DNA from: an uncultured Selenomonas sp.
Lineage (GTDB): Bacteria > Bacillota > Negativicutes > Selenomonadales > Selenomonadaceae
Direction: 5' to 3'
Assembly: GCA_937981305.1 (NCBI GenBank)
Contig: CALJPB010000016.1
Location: forward strand, 1-12,507
Length of the DNA stretch: 12,507 bases
Part shown: positions 1 to 6,815 of the stretch, piece by piece
Layout: every line of letters starts with the position of its first letter
Numbering within the stretch: position 1 is the stretch's first letter
The notes under the pieces: generated by a model
Databases searched by the model: none
What the model saw: only the letters and a program-made list of their open reading frames with translations
Told to the model about the DNA's origin: nothing
Made by a program: the position numbers and the translations under genes

Positions 1-10
1 GAGTGTGCTC

Positions 11-409
11 ATGAAGAACATCCAAATCGTACTGAGCGATACGGAGTATGGCTGTCTCGCGGATGCGGCAAAACGCGCAGGGCTTCCCATCTCCGTTCAC
101 ATCCGCCGTCTGCTGCTCGGTGAGAAAGACGAGTTTGCAGAGGCATACGCTGAGACCCTGCGCCGCGTCGAGGCTCTCCCGCTCGGAACAGAGTTCACGC
201 TCAAAACGATCTTTGGCGCAGACTGGACGATGAGCCGCGGTACGAAGCTGACGCTTGGCAAGACGTTTTACGATATGGTGACACGCGAAAAGGACGGTAT
301 CAAGATCGCAATACCGCTCGGCAAGGACCGTTCGAACATCATGCAGTACAAACGAATTGCACCGCCCCCATCCGAGGAGTGCCCCCCTATGCAGCAACCA
401 CCTCGCTGA
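11..409 (+). CDS. RHH-like / DUF1413-like small protein (paralogue 1)
   Basis: A 132-residue protein of unknown function. Residues 1-40 read like a short ribbon-helix-helix segment: a beta strand (KNIQIVLSD), a helix, then ISVHIRRLLL as the second helix. The second half has the pattern LPLGTEFTLKTIFGADW followed by LGKTFYDMV, which resembles the DUF1413 family (from memory, not searched). The next gene is clearly a paralogue with the same order of blocks. The start at ATG 11 is preferred over GTG 5 because it aligns with the paralogue's MKTIQV; the ribosome binding site would lie at the window edge. The tail after about residue 117 is rich in proline and absent from the paralogue. A DNA-binding or antitoxin-like role is possible because of the RHH-like start, but no toxin partner is visible. 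Function is not known. Confidence 0.75.
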   Translation: MKNIQIVLSDTEYGCLADAAKRAGLPISVHIRRLLLGEKDEFAEAYAETLRRVEALPLGTEFTLKTIFGADWTMSRGTKLTLGKTFYDMVTREKDGIKIAIPLGKDRSNIMQYKRIAPPPSEECPPMQQPPR

Positions 410-441
410 CACATATTTTCATCTCTACAAGGAGGAACATC

Positions 442-765
442 ATGAAAACGATTCAGGTATCCGATGAAGTATACGACCTCATTCAGGCAGAAGCAGCGGC
501 AAAGGAGACCACAGACAGCAACTATGTTCGCAGTCTGATCGTCTCCCGCGCCTGTCTTGCAGCAGTCCGACGTGTCAACGAACTGCCCGTAGGGAAGACG
601 TTCGTCGTGCCGGATCTCTTTGACGCAGACTGGAAGAAATTTCACCCGTTCGCCGGAAGCATCGGCAAGACCTTCTGCGACATGGTGAGCAACGGAACGA
701 TCCTCAATGTCAAACTCCTTAAAAACCCGGGAACTACCGGACAAGCGACGTACGAACGCCTCTGA
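442..765 (+). CDS. RHH-like / DUF1413-like small protein (paralogue 2)
   Basis: A 107-residue protein, paralogous to the gene 32 bases upstream. The N-terminus (MKTIQVSDEVYDLI, then a helix with NYVRSLIVSRA) resembles a ribbon-helix-helix DNA-binding segment. The C-terminal part has LPVGKTFVVPDLFDADW and SIGKTFCDMV, matching the first protein block for block and resembling DUF1413. An excellent ribosome binding site, AAGGAGG at 429-435, fixes the ATG at 442. It probably forms a small operon with its neighbours (gaps of 32 and 30 bases, no terminator seen). The biochemical role is not known. A DNA-binding regulator is an inference from the N-terminal pattern only. Confidence 0.8.
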   Translation: MKTIQVSDEVYDLIQAEAAAKETTDSNYVRSLIVSRACLAAVRRVNELPVGKTFVVPDLFDADWKKFHPFAGSIGKTFCDMVSNGTILNVKLLKNPGTTGQATYERL

Positions 766-795
766 TCGCCGGAAAAGAGCCCAAAGGAGGAGCGC

Positions 796-1491
796 ATGAA
801 TCTCAAAGAAGCATTCCAGATGCAGAAGGCACTCAGCCGCCTAATGGAGGAGGCTGCCTCGTATCTGGACGACACAGACAACATCATGACGGTGACGGAG
901 AAGCACCTCCGCAGCAAGGTTGTGCCAGAGCAGGCGGATGAATCTGTGGACTGCAGCGAGAAGTCGCGCATGGCGTACAATCCCATGACGGTGCTGCGTG
1001 CGTGGCACGCGCTCATGGAGGAAAAGGAGCGGCTCGGACGCGCCATCACGGCGGCAAAGACGGCAATGCCGCTGAACTTCGATACCGCCGCCGAGGAGAA
1101 CAAGGCACGCCGCCGCTTCCTGCACACGCTCGCGCACATGGCGGAGCAGCGTTCCGAGAGCAGAATGAGGCGTGGCGCGGGCAAGGGCTACGTCTTTAAC
1201 AAGGACGGCAACCAGACGCCCTACTGCTACGACATCGAGGTGGTCAAGACGATCGACTACGATCGGAATGCCGTCCGCCGTATGCAGGACACACTTTCCA
1301 AAACGGCAGCCGACACCTCCCGCGCCCTCGACGAGGCACTTGTGCGCACCGAAGTTGACTTCGCGCTGCAGCTCCCGATCCCGGCGAGCACCATCAGCGA
1401 AGATCCTGCAGAACGCCTGATCTACGAGCGCATCTGCGGCAACGCAGGCAGTGCCCTCGCAGAGATCATCGAGCTGCTGGAGGGGAAATAG
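796..1491 (+). CDS. Hypothetical helical protein
   Basis: A 231-residue protein I do not recognise. It opens with AAAGGAGG at 783-790, five bases before the ATG. Residues 1-40 and 65-120 are strongly helical and charged (EEAASYLDD; ALMEEKERLGRAITAAK; KARRRFLHTLAHMAEQRSESRMRR) and may form coiled coils. A short aromatic, polar middle (GYVFNKDGNQTPYCYDIEVVKTIDYDRN, about 131-157) separates these from a further helical stretch and an acidic end. It has no signal peptide, membrane segment or enzymatic motif. It follows the two DUF1413-like genes by 30 bases and is likely co-transcribed with them. Such coiled-coil proteins with small putative regulators are common on accessory or phage-derived segments, but nothing here proves that origin. 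Confidence 0.8.
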   Translation: MNLKEAFQMQKALSRLMEEAASYLDDTDNIMTVTEKHLRSKVVPEQADESVDCSEKSRMAYNPMTVLRAWHALMEEKERLGRAITAAKTAMPLNFDTAAEENKARRRFLHTLAHMAEQRSESRMRRGAGKGYVFNKDGNQTPYCYDIEVVKTIDYDRNAVRRMQDTLSKTAADTSRALDEALVRTEVDFALQLPIPASTISEDPAERLIYERICGNAGSALAEIIELLEGK

Positions 1492-1506
1492 GGCAAGTAT
1501 TTTACG

Positions 1507-1625
1507 TTCAGATTGGTGCAGATTTTTCCGTCCGAACAAGGAGGAAAACCGGAAGCATAGCGAAACCTATGCTGAGGATTGATCGACACCGAGTGGACGA
1601 AAAAGATGCCCCAAGATGGCGGCTG
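1507..1625 (+). repeat. Dispersed structured repeat, copy 1
   Basis: These 119 bases closely match 11419-11538 in the same orientation. Shared blocks include CAGATTGG, GTCCGAACAAGGAGG, AAACCGGA, GAGGATT and AAGATGG. The central hairpin is AGCATAG (1554-1560), a six-base loop and CTATGCT (1567-1573). In the second copy the stem and loop differ but pairing is kept (C-G there, A-T here at the base; G-U there, G-C here next to it). AAACC (1546-1550) and GGATT (1576-1580) can close a flanking helix in both copies. Unlike copy 2, this copy has no recognisable left terminal inverted repeat at its outer edge, so it is a truncated or rearranged member of the family, or a retained structured RNA domain. 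Confidence 0.75.
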
Positions 1626-2104
1626 CTCCGGCAGGGGCAGGGATATACTCCCGGTTCAGGTGCAGATGAACAAAGAGGCTGCACGCCCCTCTGTGTGTAC
1701 GCACACAGAACCCAAAACCTTGGTATGGACTCCCCAGGAGCGGAATCCAAATATCACCCCCGCGCCGTCAACGGACACCTGCGGACAGTGTCACAGCACG
1801 GACAAACGCGGGGCAGGCGGGAGAGACCGCCATCGCGCTTCGCAGCGCACAACGCAAACACGAAAACACCGAACGGCATCCCCTAACGCAGGGTGCGGCT
1901 GCAGACAGCACCGTATACCATCCTGCCGCAGACATATGCCGCGTCAATTCCCCGTCCGCACGCACATACCCAAAATCCAAAAGACGCTTCGCCCTTGCAA
2001 ATGATCTATATTCGTCCGCAGCCCCCGATGGGGGAGCTGCGCGGGAAGCGCTGACCTCAGTGCTTTCCAAAATTGGGAGTCCCCTGCCTCTGCCGGAGCA
2101 GCCG
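1620..2104 (+). ncRNA. Candidate large structured RNA or element remnant (gene-free region)
   Basis: No believable gene lies in 1492-2183. The stretch is bounded by an inverted repeat: 1620-1642 pairs with 2082-2104 at 22 of 23 positions, and a CTCCC/GGGAG pair continues inward after a small indel. Inside, read by eye, are: CTGTGTG (1691-1697) with CACACAG (1702-1708); nested helices CCCCGCG (1758-1764) with CGCGGGG (1807-1813), CCGT (1765-1768) with ACGG (1798-1801), GACAC (1774-1778) with GTGTC (1788-1792); GGCGG (1816-1820) with CCGCC (1827-1831); GCGCT (1835-1839) with AGCGC (1844-1848); CGCAGC+CCCC (2017-2026) with GGGG+GCTGCG (2031-2041); and 2044-2068. A strong terminator follows at once. 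This suits a large structured RNA, but a decayed mobile element with long inverted repeats is equally open. I found no clear promoter. The strand is inferred from the plus-strand terminator and the preceding repeat. Confidence 0.35.
2044..2068. repeat. Hairpin made of two MITE-type terminal repeats back to back
   Basis: GGAAGCGCTGA (2044-2054), a CC spacer and TCAGTGCTTTCC (2057-2068) form an 11-bp stem with one G-T pair and one bulged T. The arms match the terminal inverted repeats of the MITE at 11391-11559, which are GGAATCGCTGA on the left and TCAGTGCTTCC on the right: 10 of 11 on the left, and identical apart from one extra T on the right. It looks like both ends of such an element joined with the interior missing, though a chance hairpin in GC-rich DNA cannot be excluded. 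Confidence 0.5.
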
Positions 2105-2151
2105 AAAACGCCCGCCCACGAACGTGCAAACATTCGTGGGCGGGCGTTTTT
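2105..2151. terminator. Bidirectional rho-independent terminator
   Basis: A perfect 18-bp stem, AAAACGCCCGCCCACGAA (2105-2122) with its complement at 2133-2150, has a 10-base loop and ends in TTTTT on the plus strand. The A-run at the other end gives TTTT on the minus strand. It can end the leftward cluster finishing with ppx (stop at 2184) and any rightward transcript across the gene-free region. Confidence 0.93.
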
Positions 2152-2183
2152 CATAGCATTTCACAGAGACCGGTACATTTGCG

Positions 2184-3101
2184 TCAAAAGCATTCCTCCA
2201 CCCCAATAATCTCCTTCCATATATATCCCTCGCGCACGCCGGAGTCGCTGTAGAGGATATCCTCTGCGGCGAAGGTGTCGGCGAGGGTATGGGCGATCAC
2301 CATGCCGGGGACGATGGTGTGGAGGCGGTCGGGGGCGGAGCGCAGGAGGACGGCGGTGTTCTGCTCGCTGAGTTTCTGCCCGCTGCCGAACCGCTCGATC
2401 ATCGCAGGGAAATGCGCGACGCGCAGGAGGCGCGGCGTTTCGTCGGGATAAAGCAGCCCGTGCATACGGCTCGCACTGCTGAGCACACCGCCCATACCGA
2501 CCATGTGAGCGGCACGCAGGGCTCGCACGTCGGGGACACCCGCGAGGATGTCCTCCACCGCCGCGCGAATCTCCACGCACTCCGCAGAGGTAGGGAGCAG
2601 CCCCGCCGCGTGCGCCTTGCTCATGGCGAGCGAGCCGAGGGGCAGACTCCACCGTCCCTGCATTTCATGTTCGCGATAGTGGATGATCTCGGTGCTGCCG
2701 CCGCCGATGTCCACCATGACGCCGTCTGCATGGGCGATGCTTGCAGTCGCGCCGATAAAGTCGTACGCCGCCTCCTCCGCGCCGCTGATGATGCGGATGT
2801 ATACGCCCGAGCGGCGCGTGATCTCCTCGGTCGCGGCGCGGCTGTTGCTCGCGGAGCGCAGTGCTGCCGTCGCAAAGGCATGGACGTGCGGGATGGCGAA
2901 CGTCTCGATGAAGTCCATGAATCCGCGCAGGATCTTGACGGTCTTTTCGATGCCCTCGCGCACGAGCCGCCCGTGGTCGAGATACCCCGCGAGCCCGACG
3001 GTATGCTTGCGCTTTAGGAGCAGCTCAAATGTGCGCCCCTCGATCCGATAGACCGCCATGCGGATGGTATTCGACCCGATGTCGATGATAGCGTGCAGCA
3101 T
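2184..3101 (-). CDS. ppx: Ppx/GppA family phosphatase (exopolyphosphatase-like)
   Basis: A 305-residue cytoplasmic ASKHA-fold phosphatase. The family removes terminal phosphate from polyphosphate or pppGpp. Visible motifs are IDIGSNTIRM (residues 5-14, phosphate-binding loop 1), SGAEEAAYDF (106-115, with the catalytic glutamate region), DIGGGSTEI (131-139, phosphate 2 loop) and LPLGS (153-157). The length fits the short two-lobed form that lacks the C-terminal HD-type domain of E. coli Ppx and GppA. The ATG lies only three bases after the stop of the upstream PLP-enzyme gene and has no clear ribosome binding site of its own, which points to translational coupling. Polyphosphate versus (p)ppGpp preference cannot be read from the sequence. 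Confidence 0.9.
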   Translation of the reverse strand: MLHAIIDIGSNTIRMAVYRIEGRTFELLLKRKHTVGLAGYLDHGRLVREGIEKTVKILRGFMDFIETFAIPHVHAFATAALRSASNSRAATEEITRRSGVYIRIISGAEEAAYDFIGATASIAHADGVMVDIGGGSTEIIHYREHEMQGRWSLPLGSLAMSKAHAAGLLPTSAECVEIRAAVEDILAGVPDVRALRAAHMVGMGGVLSSASRMHGLLYPDETPRLLRVAHFPAMIERFGSGQKLSEQNTAVLLRSAPDRLHTIVPGMVIAHTLADTFAAEDILYSDSGVREGYIWKEIIGVEECF

Positions 3102-3104
3102 AGG

Positions 3105-4106
3105 CTATCGCTTCAGCCCGCTGCCGGGTACGGGGATGATGGTGCGGTAGTTGTCGGGCATCCCATCCGCGAAAAAAGCACGCGCCCCCGCCAGTGCCGC
3201 CGCCGCCGTGAGTTCGGCGTAGACACCGCGTCGGTTGAGCGTCTTTGCCGCCTTCAGGATGTCGCTGTCCTCGACGGCAATCGCATCGCCCCCGCTGCGG
3301 CGCAATGCCTTGAGGATGTCCTCCAAACGCGGTGGCGCACCCACGCGGATGGTCTCGGCGATGGTGTTCTTGCGCGGGGTCTCAGGCAGGTCATGAAACG
3401 CCTCCACGACGGGCGCACATTTCGTGCTCTGCACACCGATGAAGTGCGGCAGCCGCCCGAGCTCGGCAAATCCTTGGTAAAGCCCGAGGAGAAGGGAGCC
3501 GTTGCCAATGGGGACAAAGATGTAGTCGGGCACGCTGTCACCCAACTGGTGATAGATCTCGTGCGCCATGCTCTTAACCCCGTCGGCAAAGAGAGGGTTG
3601 TAGACGTGGGAGGCGTAGTAGTCGCTGCCCAGCTCCGCACGCAGCGTGCTGCTCGCATTCATACGCCCGTTCGGCACGCGCACAACCTCCGCGCCGTACG
3701 CCGTAATCTGCTTGACGCGCTCGGCGGAGATATCGTCGGGGACATAGACGCGGCACACCATGCCCGCCGCCGCCGCATATGCCGCGACCGCCGCCCCCGC
3801 GTTTCCTGCCGAGTCGATGGCGACGTGGTCGATGCCGAGATACGAGAGTTCGCCGATGAGGCGTTTCGCCCCGCGATCCTTGAACGAGCCCGTCGGCTGG
3901 CGATCCTCCATCTTAAGGTAGAAGCGGCAACCGTCGATGACGAGCGGCAGGAGGGGGGTCTCGGTCTCGCCGAGCGTCACCGCCTCGTGGCGATCCTGTG
4001 CATCCATCGCGCTCCGATATAGACGAAAAAGCCCCCCGCATTCGCACACATAGGCGTGCGTTGCGATGGGGTATTCCTTTTTGCAGTGCTCACAGTAGAA
4101 GTGCAT
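3105..4106 (-). CDS. thrC: Threonine synthase-like PLP-dependent enzyme
   Basis: A 333-residue fold-type II PLP enzyme. Residues 5-23 form a zinc-ribbon-like N-terminus (C5, C8, C21, C23), as in some threonine synthases. PTGSFKDRGA (71-80) carries the expected PLP lysine K76 in the wording typical of ThrC, SAGNAGAAVAAYAA (99-112) is the substrate/phosphate loop, and VPIGNGSLLLG (198-208) is the PLP-phosphate-binding glycine loop. ThrC converts O-phosphohomoserine to threonine. The start at 4106 is chosen because AAGGAGGAG precedes it by seven bases; an in-frame upstream ATG (4175) adds 23 residues unlike the family and has no such site. It is coupled to ppx downstream. It could instead be another member of the threonine synthase/dehydratase superfamily with a different substrate. 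Confidence 0.82.
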   Translation of the reverse strand: MHFYCEHCKKEYPIATHAYVCECGGLFRLYRSAMDAQDRHEAVTLGETETPLLPLVIDGCRFYLKMEDRQPTGSFKDRGAKRLIGELSYLGIDHVAIDSAGNAGAAVAAYAAAAGMVCRVYVPDDISAERVKQITAYGAEVVRVPNGRMNASSTLRAELGSDYYASHVYNPLFADGVKSMAHEIYHQLGDSVPDYIFVPIGNGSLLLGLYQGFAELGRLPHFIGVQSTKCAPVVEAFHDLPETPRKNTIAETIRVGAPPRLEDILKALRRSGGDAIAVEDSDILKAAKTLNRRGVYAELTAAAALAGARAFFADGMPDNYRTIIPVPGSGLKR

Positions 4107-4155
4107 GACGGCTCTCCTCCTTTGGAATATATGAATAAGAATGGCGTGAAACACC

Positions 4156-4198
4156 GCTATGCGTGCTCCATGCACCCCCTAGTGGAGTACTGCATAGC
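4156..4198 (-). other. Intercistronic hairpin overlapping the eptA-like stop codon
   Basis: GCTATGC plus GTGCTCCA (4156-4170) pairs with TGGAGTAC, a one-base bulge and GCATAGC (4183-4198). This gives a 15-bp stem with one G-T pair and a 12-base loop. It begins on the last base of the upstream gene's stop codon (minus strand) and lies before the PLP-enzyme gene. No T-run follows it, so it looks more like an mRNA processing or stability hairpin, or a partial attenuator, than a full terminator. Confidence 0.55.
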
Positions 4199-6045
4199 TA
4201 CTGCGCCTTTTCCTCCGCCTTCGTCCCCTCATCCGTCGTGTCCTCCGTGAGTGCATGGTTGCCGAACATCGTCGTCAGCGTCTCACGCGTGAAGCCGTAG
4301 GCGGGACTCGAAAAGTCCTGTCGGGGATCGTAGCGGTTGTTCGGTGCGCCGAGCAGGCCGCAGACCGTATCGTACATCATATCGTTGGTGAAATACGCAT
4401 CCCTGCGCCCCGCAAGCGTCGCTGCGCGGGTCGGGAGGGCAGCGCGGTACTCCGGCGAGAGGTAGATGAAGAACGGTATGCGCACCATGTCGAAGCTGAA
4501 CACATCGGGGTTGTGCGAGATCTTGAGATTTTCCCCGTGATCGGAGAAATAGACCATCGCACGCAGGTTCAGGTTCTTCTCCGCATAGCTGAAGATCTGC
4601 GAGAGAATGTAGTCCGTGTAGAGAATGCTGTTCGCGTACGACGGTGCGCTTGTCATCGCCGATTCGCCGTCCTCGGCGGCGAACTTCGCCCACTCATCGG
4701 GATAGCGGTTGTTGTAGTAGATGTGGCTGCCCATCAGATGCAGGACGATGAAGTTGTTCTCGTGCGGATCAATGCGCGTGAGATACGGCAGCAGCGTCTC
4801 GTCAAATTTCGTGGTAAAAGTATAGGAGTCGTCCGTCCACTCCGCCACGTCCGCCGTCTTTGCGACCATCGTGATCGCACTGTCGAACTGCCCGTAGCGC
4901 CCCTGATTGCTGAACCAATAGGTGTGGTAGCCGATCTTCTTCGCCACATCGAGCAGCGATGCCGACTCAAAGAACTCCTTGTCGTTGTACTGGCTCTTCT
5001 CCGTCAGGGCGCGCTCCAGAACGGGCACCGTCTGCGTCCACGAGGAGTAGGTGTTGCGATAGACGAGGAATCCGTCACGCTCCGCCGCCATCTGCTCCAT
5101 CCACGGCGTATTCTCGTACGGGAAGGACGGCGTGTAGTAGTGCATATAGTTGCGTGAGGCGGACTCACCGATGACGAAGATCACCGTCCCCGGCGCACGC
5201 GCCGCGAGGGTGTTCTCCATATCTATAATGAGCGAAGCATATCGCTCGTCCTGGTGCAGCCCATACGACTGTGTTTCCTCAACGTACGTCGTCACGTCAT
5301 TGTAAAGCCCCGCAATCGAGCATTCGGGAATCAGCGTGATATGCACCCCCGCCGCAACGAGCATCACGAATACGAGGCTGCCCATGCGCGAGCCCTCCGC
5401 GCTCGGATAGATGCGTTGGGCGAACACAAGGTAGCTGCGGTATGACAGATAAATGAGCAGCAGCAGTACAAGTACAACAAGCACAGCGGGCAGAACCCCC
5501 ACCGTCGACTCGATGTAGTCCCCCGCCTCGTGCCAATTCGTCAGATAGAGCGCCATGAGGGACGCGGGGCTGAGCGCGTGCCAGACCGTCATATAGTAGG
5601 CGATCTGGGTGAGCGGGATGAGTGCCATGAGAAAGCCGATCACGGAGAGCAGCGCCGCCGTCAGGCGTTTGCGCCCGAGATGAAAGAGCACGCCGCCGAG
5701 TGCGGCAAGCATGAGCATCTGCGCCGTCCCGATGAGGAAGTCGTAGAAGATCAGCGAGCGGTACCAGTCCCTCTGATACGTCCACACATAGAGCAGCGGA
5801 AAGGTTATGCACCAGAGCAGCCCCGGTGCCATCGCCCCGATCATGCCGCGCGAGAAGAGGGGTACACCTGTCCCATACTGCATGAGCATGAGGACGACAA
5901 GGACAGGAAGGAGCGCGGGGAGAAAATACTCCGCGCCCATGTCCTGTCCCATGTTGATATAACACGCGATCAGCGTCAGAAAGTAGAGCCCTGCCGCCGC
6001 CGCTGCGCGAATCCATTCATTCGCGCGCTCTGTCGAAAGATTCAT
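4198..6045 (-). CDS. EptA/CptA-type phosphoethanolamine transferase (sulfatase fold)
   Basis: A 615-residue inner-membrane enzyme that in this family moves phosphoethanolamine from phosphatidylethanolamine onto lipid A or LPS core. By eye about seven hydrophobic segments fill residues 15-240, more than the five usually described for EptA. The rest is a periplasmic alkaline-phosphatase-like domain. FVIGESASRNYMHYYTP (290-306) gives metal ligand E294; SSWTQT (334-339) sits where family members carry the nucleophilic threonine, making T337 the candidate; HLMGSHIYYNNRYP (436-449) corresponds to the HxxGSH motif; SDHGE (501-505) gives metal ligands D502 and H503. The cysteines that form disulfides in Neisseria EptA are not evident. 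The start is 11 bases after the upstream stop, with AGGA before it, so it is in an operon with the 3D-domain gene. The exact acceptor is not readable. Confidence 0.88.
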   Translation of the reverse strand: MNLSTERANEWIRAAAAAGLYFLTLIACYINMGQDMGAEYFLPALLPVLVVLMLMQYGTGVPLFSRGMIGAMAPGLLWCITFPLLYVWTYQRDWYRSLIFYDFLIGTAQMLMLAALGGVLFHLGRKRLTAALLSVIGFLMALIPLTQIAYYMTVWHALSPASLMALYLTNWHEAGDYIESTVGVLPAVLVVLVLLLLIYLSYRSYLVFAQRIYPSAEGSRMGSLVFVMLVAAGVHITLIPECSIAGLYNDVTTYVEETQSYGLHQDERYASLIIDMENTLAARAPGTVIFVIGESASRNYMHYYTPSFPYENTPWMEQMAAERDGFLVYRNTYSSWTQTVPVLERALTEKSQYNDKEFFESASLLDVAKKIGYHTYWFSNQGRYGQFDSAITMVAKTADVAEWTDDSYTFTTKFDETLLPYLTRIDPHENNFIVLHLMGSHIYYNNRYPDEWAKFAAEDGESAMTSAPSYANSILYTDYILSQIFSYAEKNLNLRAMVYFSDHGENLKISHNPDVFSFDMVRIPFFIYLSPEYRAALPTRAATLAGRRDAYFTNDMMYDTVCGLLGAPNNRYDPRQDFSSPAYGFTRETLTTMFGNHALTEDTTDEGTKAEEKAQ

Positions 6046-6056
6046 CGTATCCTACA

Positions 6057-6758
6057 CTACTCCATGATAAAGATTTCGAGATTCTGCCGCCCGAACATCA
6101 GCGCCTCGGCGTGCGTATCAAATGCGACATCAATACGATTGCCGCTGATCGCATAGCCGATGTCCTCCGCGACCGCCTCTCCATAGCCCGGGATAAAGAC
6201 GCGTGTGCCGAGCGGTATCACCGTCGGATCGACGGCGATCACGCCATGCCGTACGAGCGTTCCGGTCGCCGTATGATTGCCGTTGCCGGGATCGTGTGCG
6301 CTGTACGCCGTTGCGGACACATAGAGCGCACGTCCGCCGCCGCGGCTCACCGTCTGCTCCGTCCGCTCCTCGTGAATCCCGAGCGCAACGGGATCGTACT
6401 CCGCCCCGCCCGAGAGGACGCGATACGTCGCCGCGCCGCAGATCCCGTCCACCGTGAGACCATGCGCCTTCTGGCAGTCCTCAATCGCTGTGCGGGTCAG
6501 AGGTCCTGCAACACCGTCCGCCGCCCCCGTCAGATACCCCGCCTTGATGAGGAGTTCCTGCACGTGCGCCACAACAGGACCGCGCATCCCCTCCTCCACA
6601 CGGATGTGCGCCGCCAAGGCAGGCGCATGGAGCATCGGCAGAGCCGTGACGGCGAGCGCCGTTCCGACCGTGAGCGCTCCCTGAACGCGCCGCAGCGGTC
6701 TGCGCAGCCGAACCTTCCACATGATCTTTCGTGCCGCCAAAAGGAGTTTTCGTACCAT
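6057..6758 (-). CDS. Secreted peptidoglycan-binding and 3D-domain protein
   Basis: A 233-residue exported cell-wall protein. Residues 1-50 are a long basic stretch and hydrophobic core ending APALAA, a plausible signal peptide; an internal Met13 would give a more usual length. Residues 57-115 form a PG_binding_1 domain (GPVVAHVQELLIKAGYLTG, DGVAGPLTRTAI, DGICGAAT). Residues 147-233 form a 3D domain (ATAYS, TATGTLVRHGVIAVDP, IPLGTRVFIPGYGEAVAEDIG, NRIDVAF, MFGR) with the three name-giving aspartates at D177, D199 and D210. The 3D fold is shared with lytic transglycosylases such as MltA and with YabE/YocH-type proteins, so a peptidoglycan-cleaving role is likely. AAGGGAG precedes the ATG by nine bases. 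The transferase gene follows 11 bases downstream. Confidence 0.9.
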   Translation of the reverse strand: MVRKLLLAARKIMWKVRLRRPLRRVQGALTVGTALAVTALPMLHAPALAAHIRVEEGMRGPVVAHVQELLIKAGYLTGAADGVAGPLTRTAIEDCQKAHGLTVDGICGAATYRVLSGGAEYDPVALGIHEERTEQTVSRGGGRALYVSATAYSAHDPGNGNHTATGTLVRHGVIAVDPTVIPLGTRVFIPGYGEAVAEDIGYAISGNRIDVAFDTHAEALMFGRQNLEIFIME

Positions 6759-6815
6759 TCCATCGCGCTCCCTTCACTTCTTTTCTCTCTCGATCATCTT
6801 CCTACGCATGGAAAT

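Noticed and set aside
1541..1580. GGAGGAAAACC in the repeat compared with the GAGGAAAGTCC core of RNase P RNA.
   Set aside because: Only a few bases agree and the other universal RNase P blocks are missing.
1579..2004. Open frames of 105-141 codons on both strands in the gene-free region (also 1768-2154 minus).
   Set aside because: Compositions are rich in Arg, Pro, Cys and Ser without domain-like patterns, no ribosome binding sites precede them, and the minus-strand one starts inside the terminator stem.
4107..4175. A 23-residue N-terminal extension of the threonine-synthase-like protein.
   Set aside because: AAGGAGGAG lies directly before the ATG at 4106, and the zinc-ribbon N-terminus begins there.
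4156..4198. The GCATAG heptamer-like motif shared between this hairpin and the dispersed repeat hairpins.
   Set aside because: Flanking sequence, loop and length differ, so the shared six or seven bases are probably chance.
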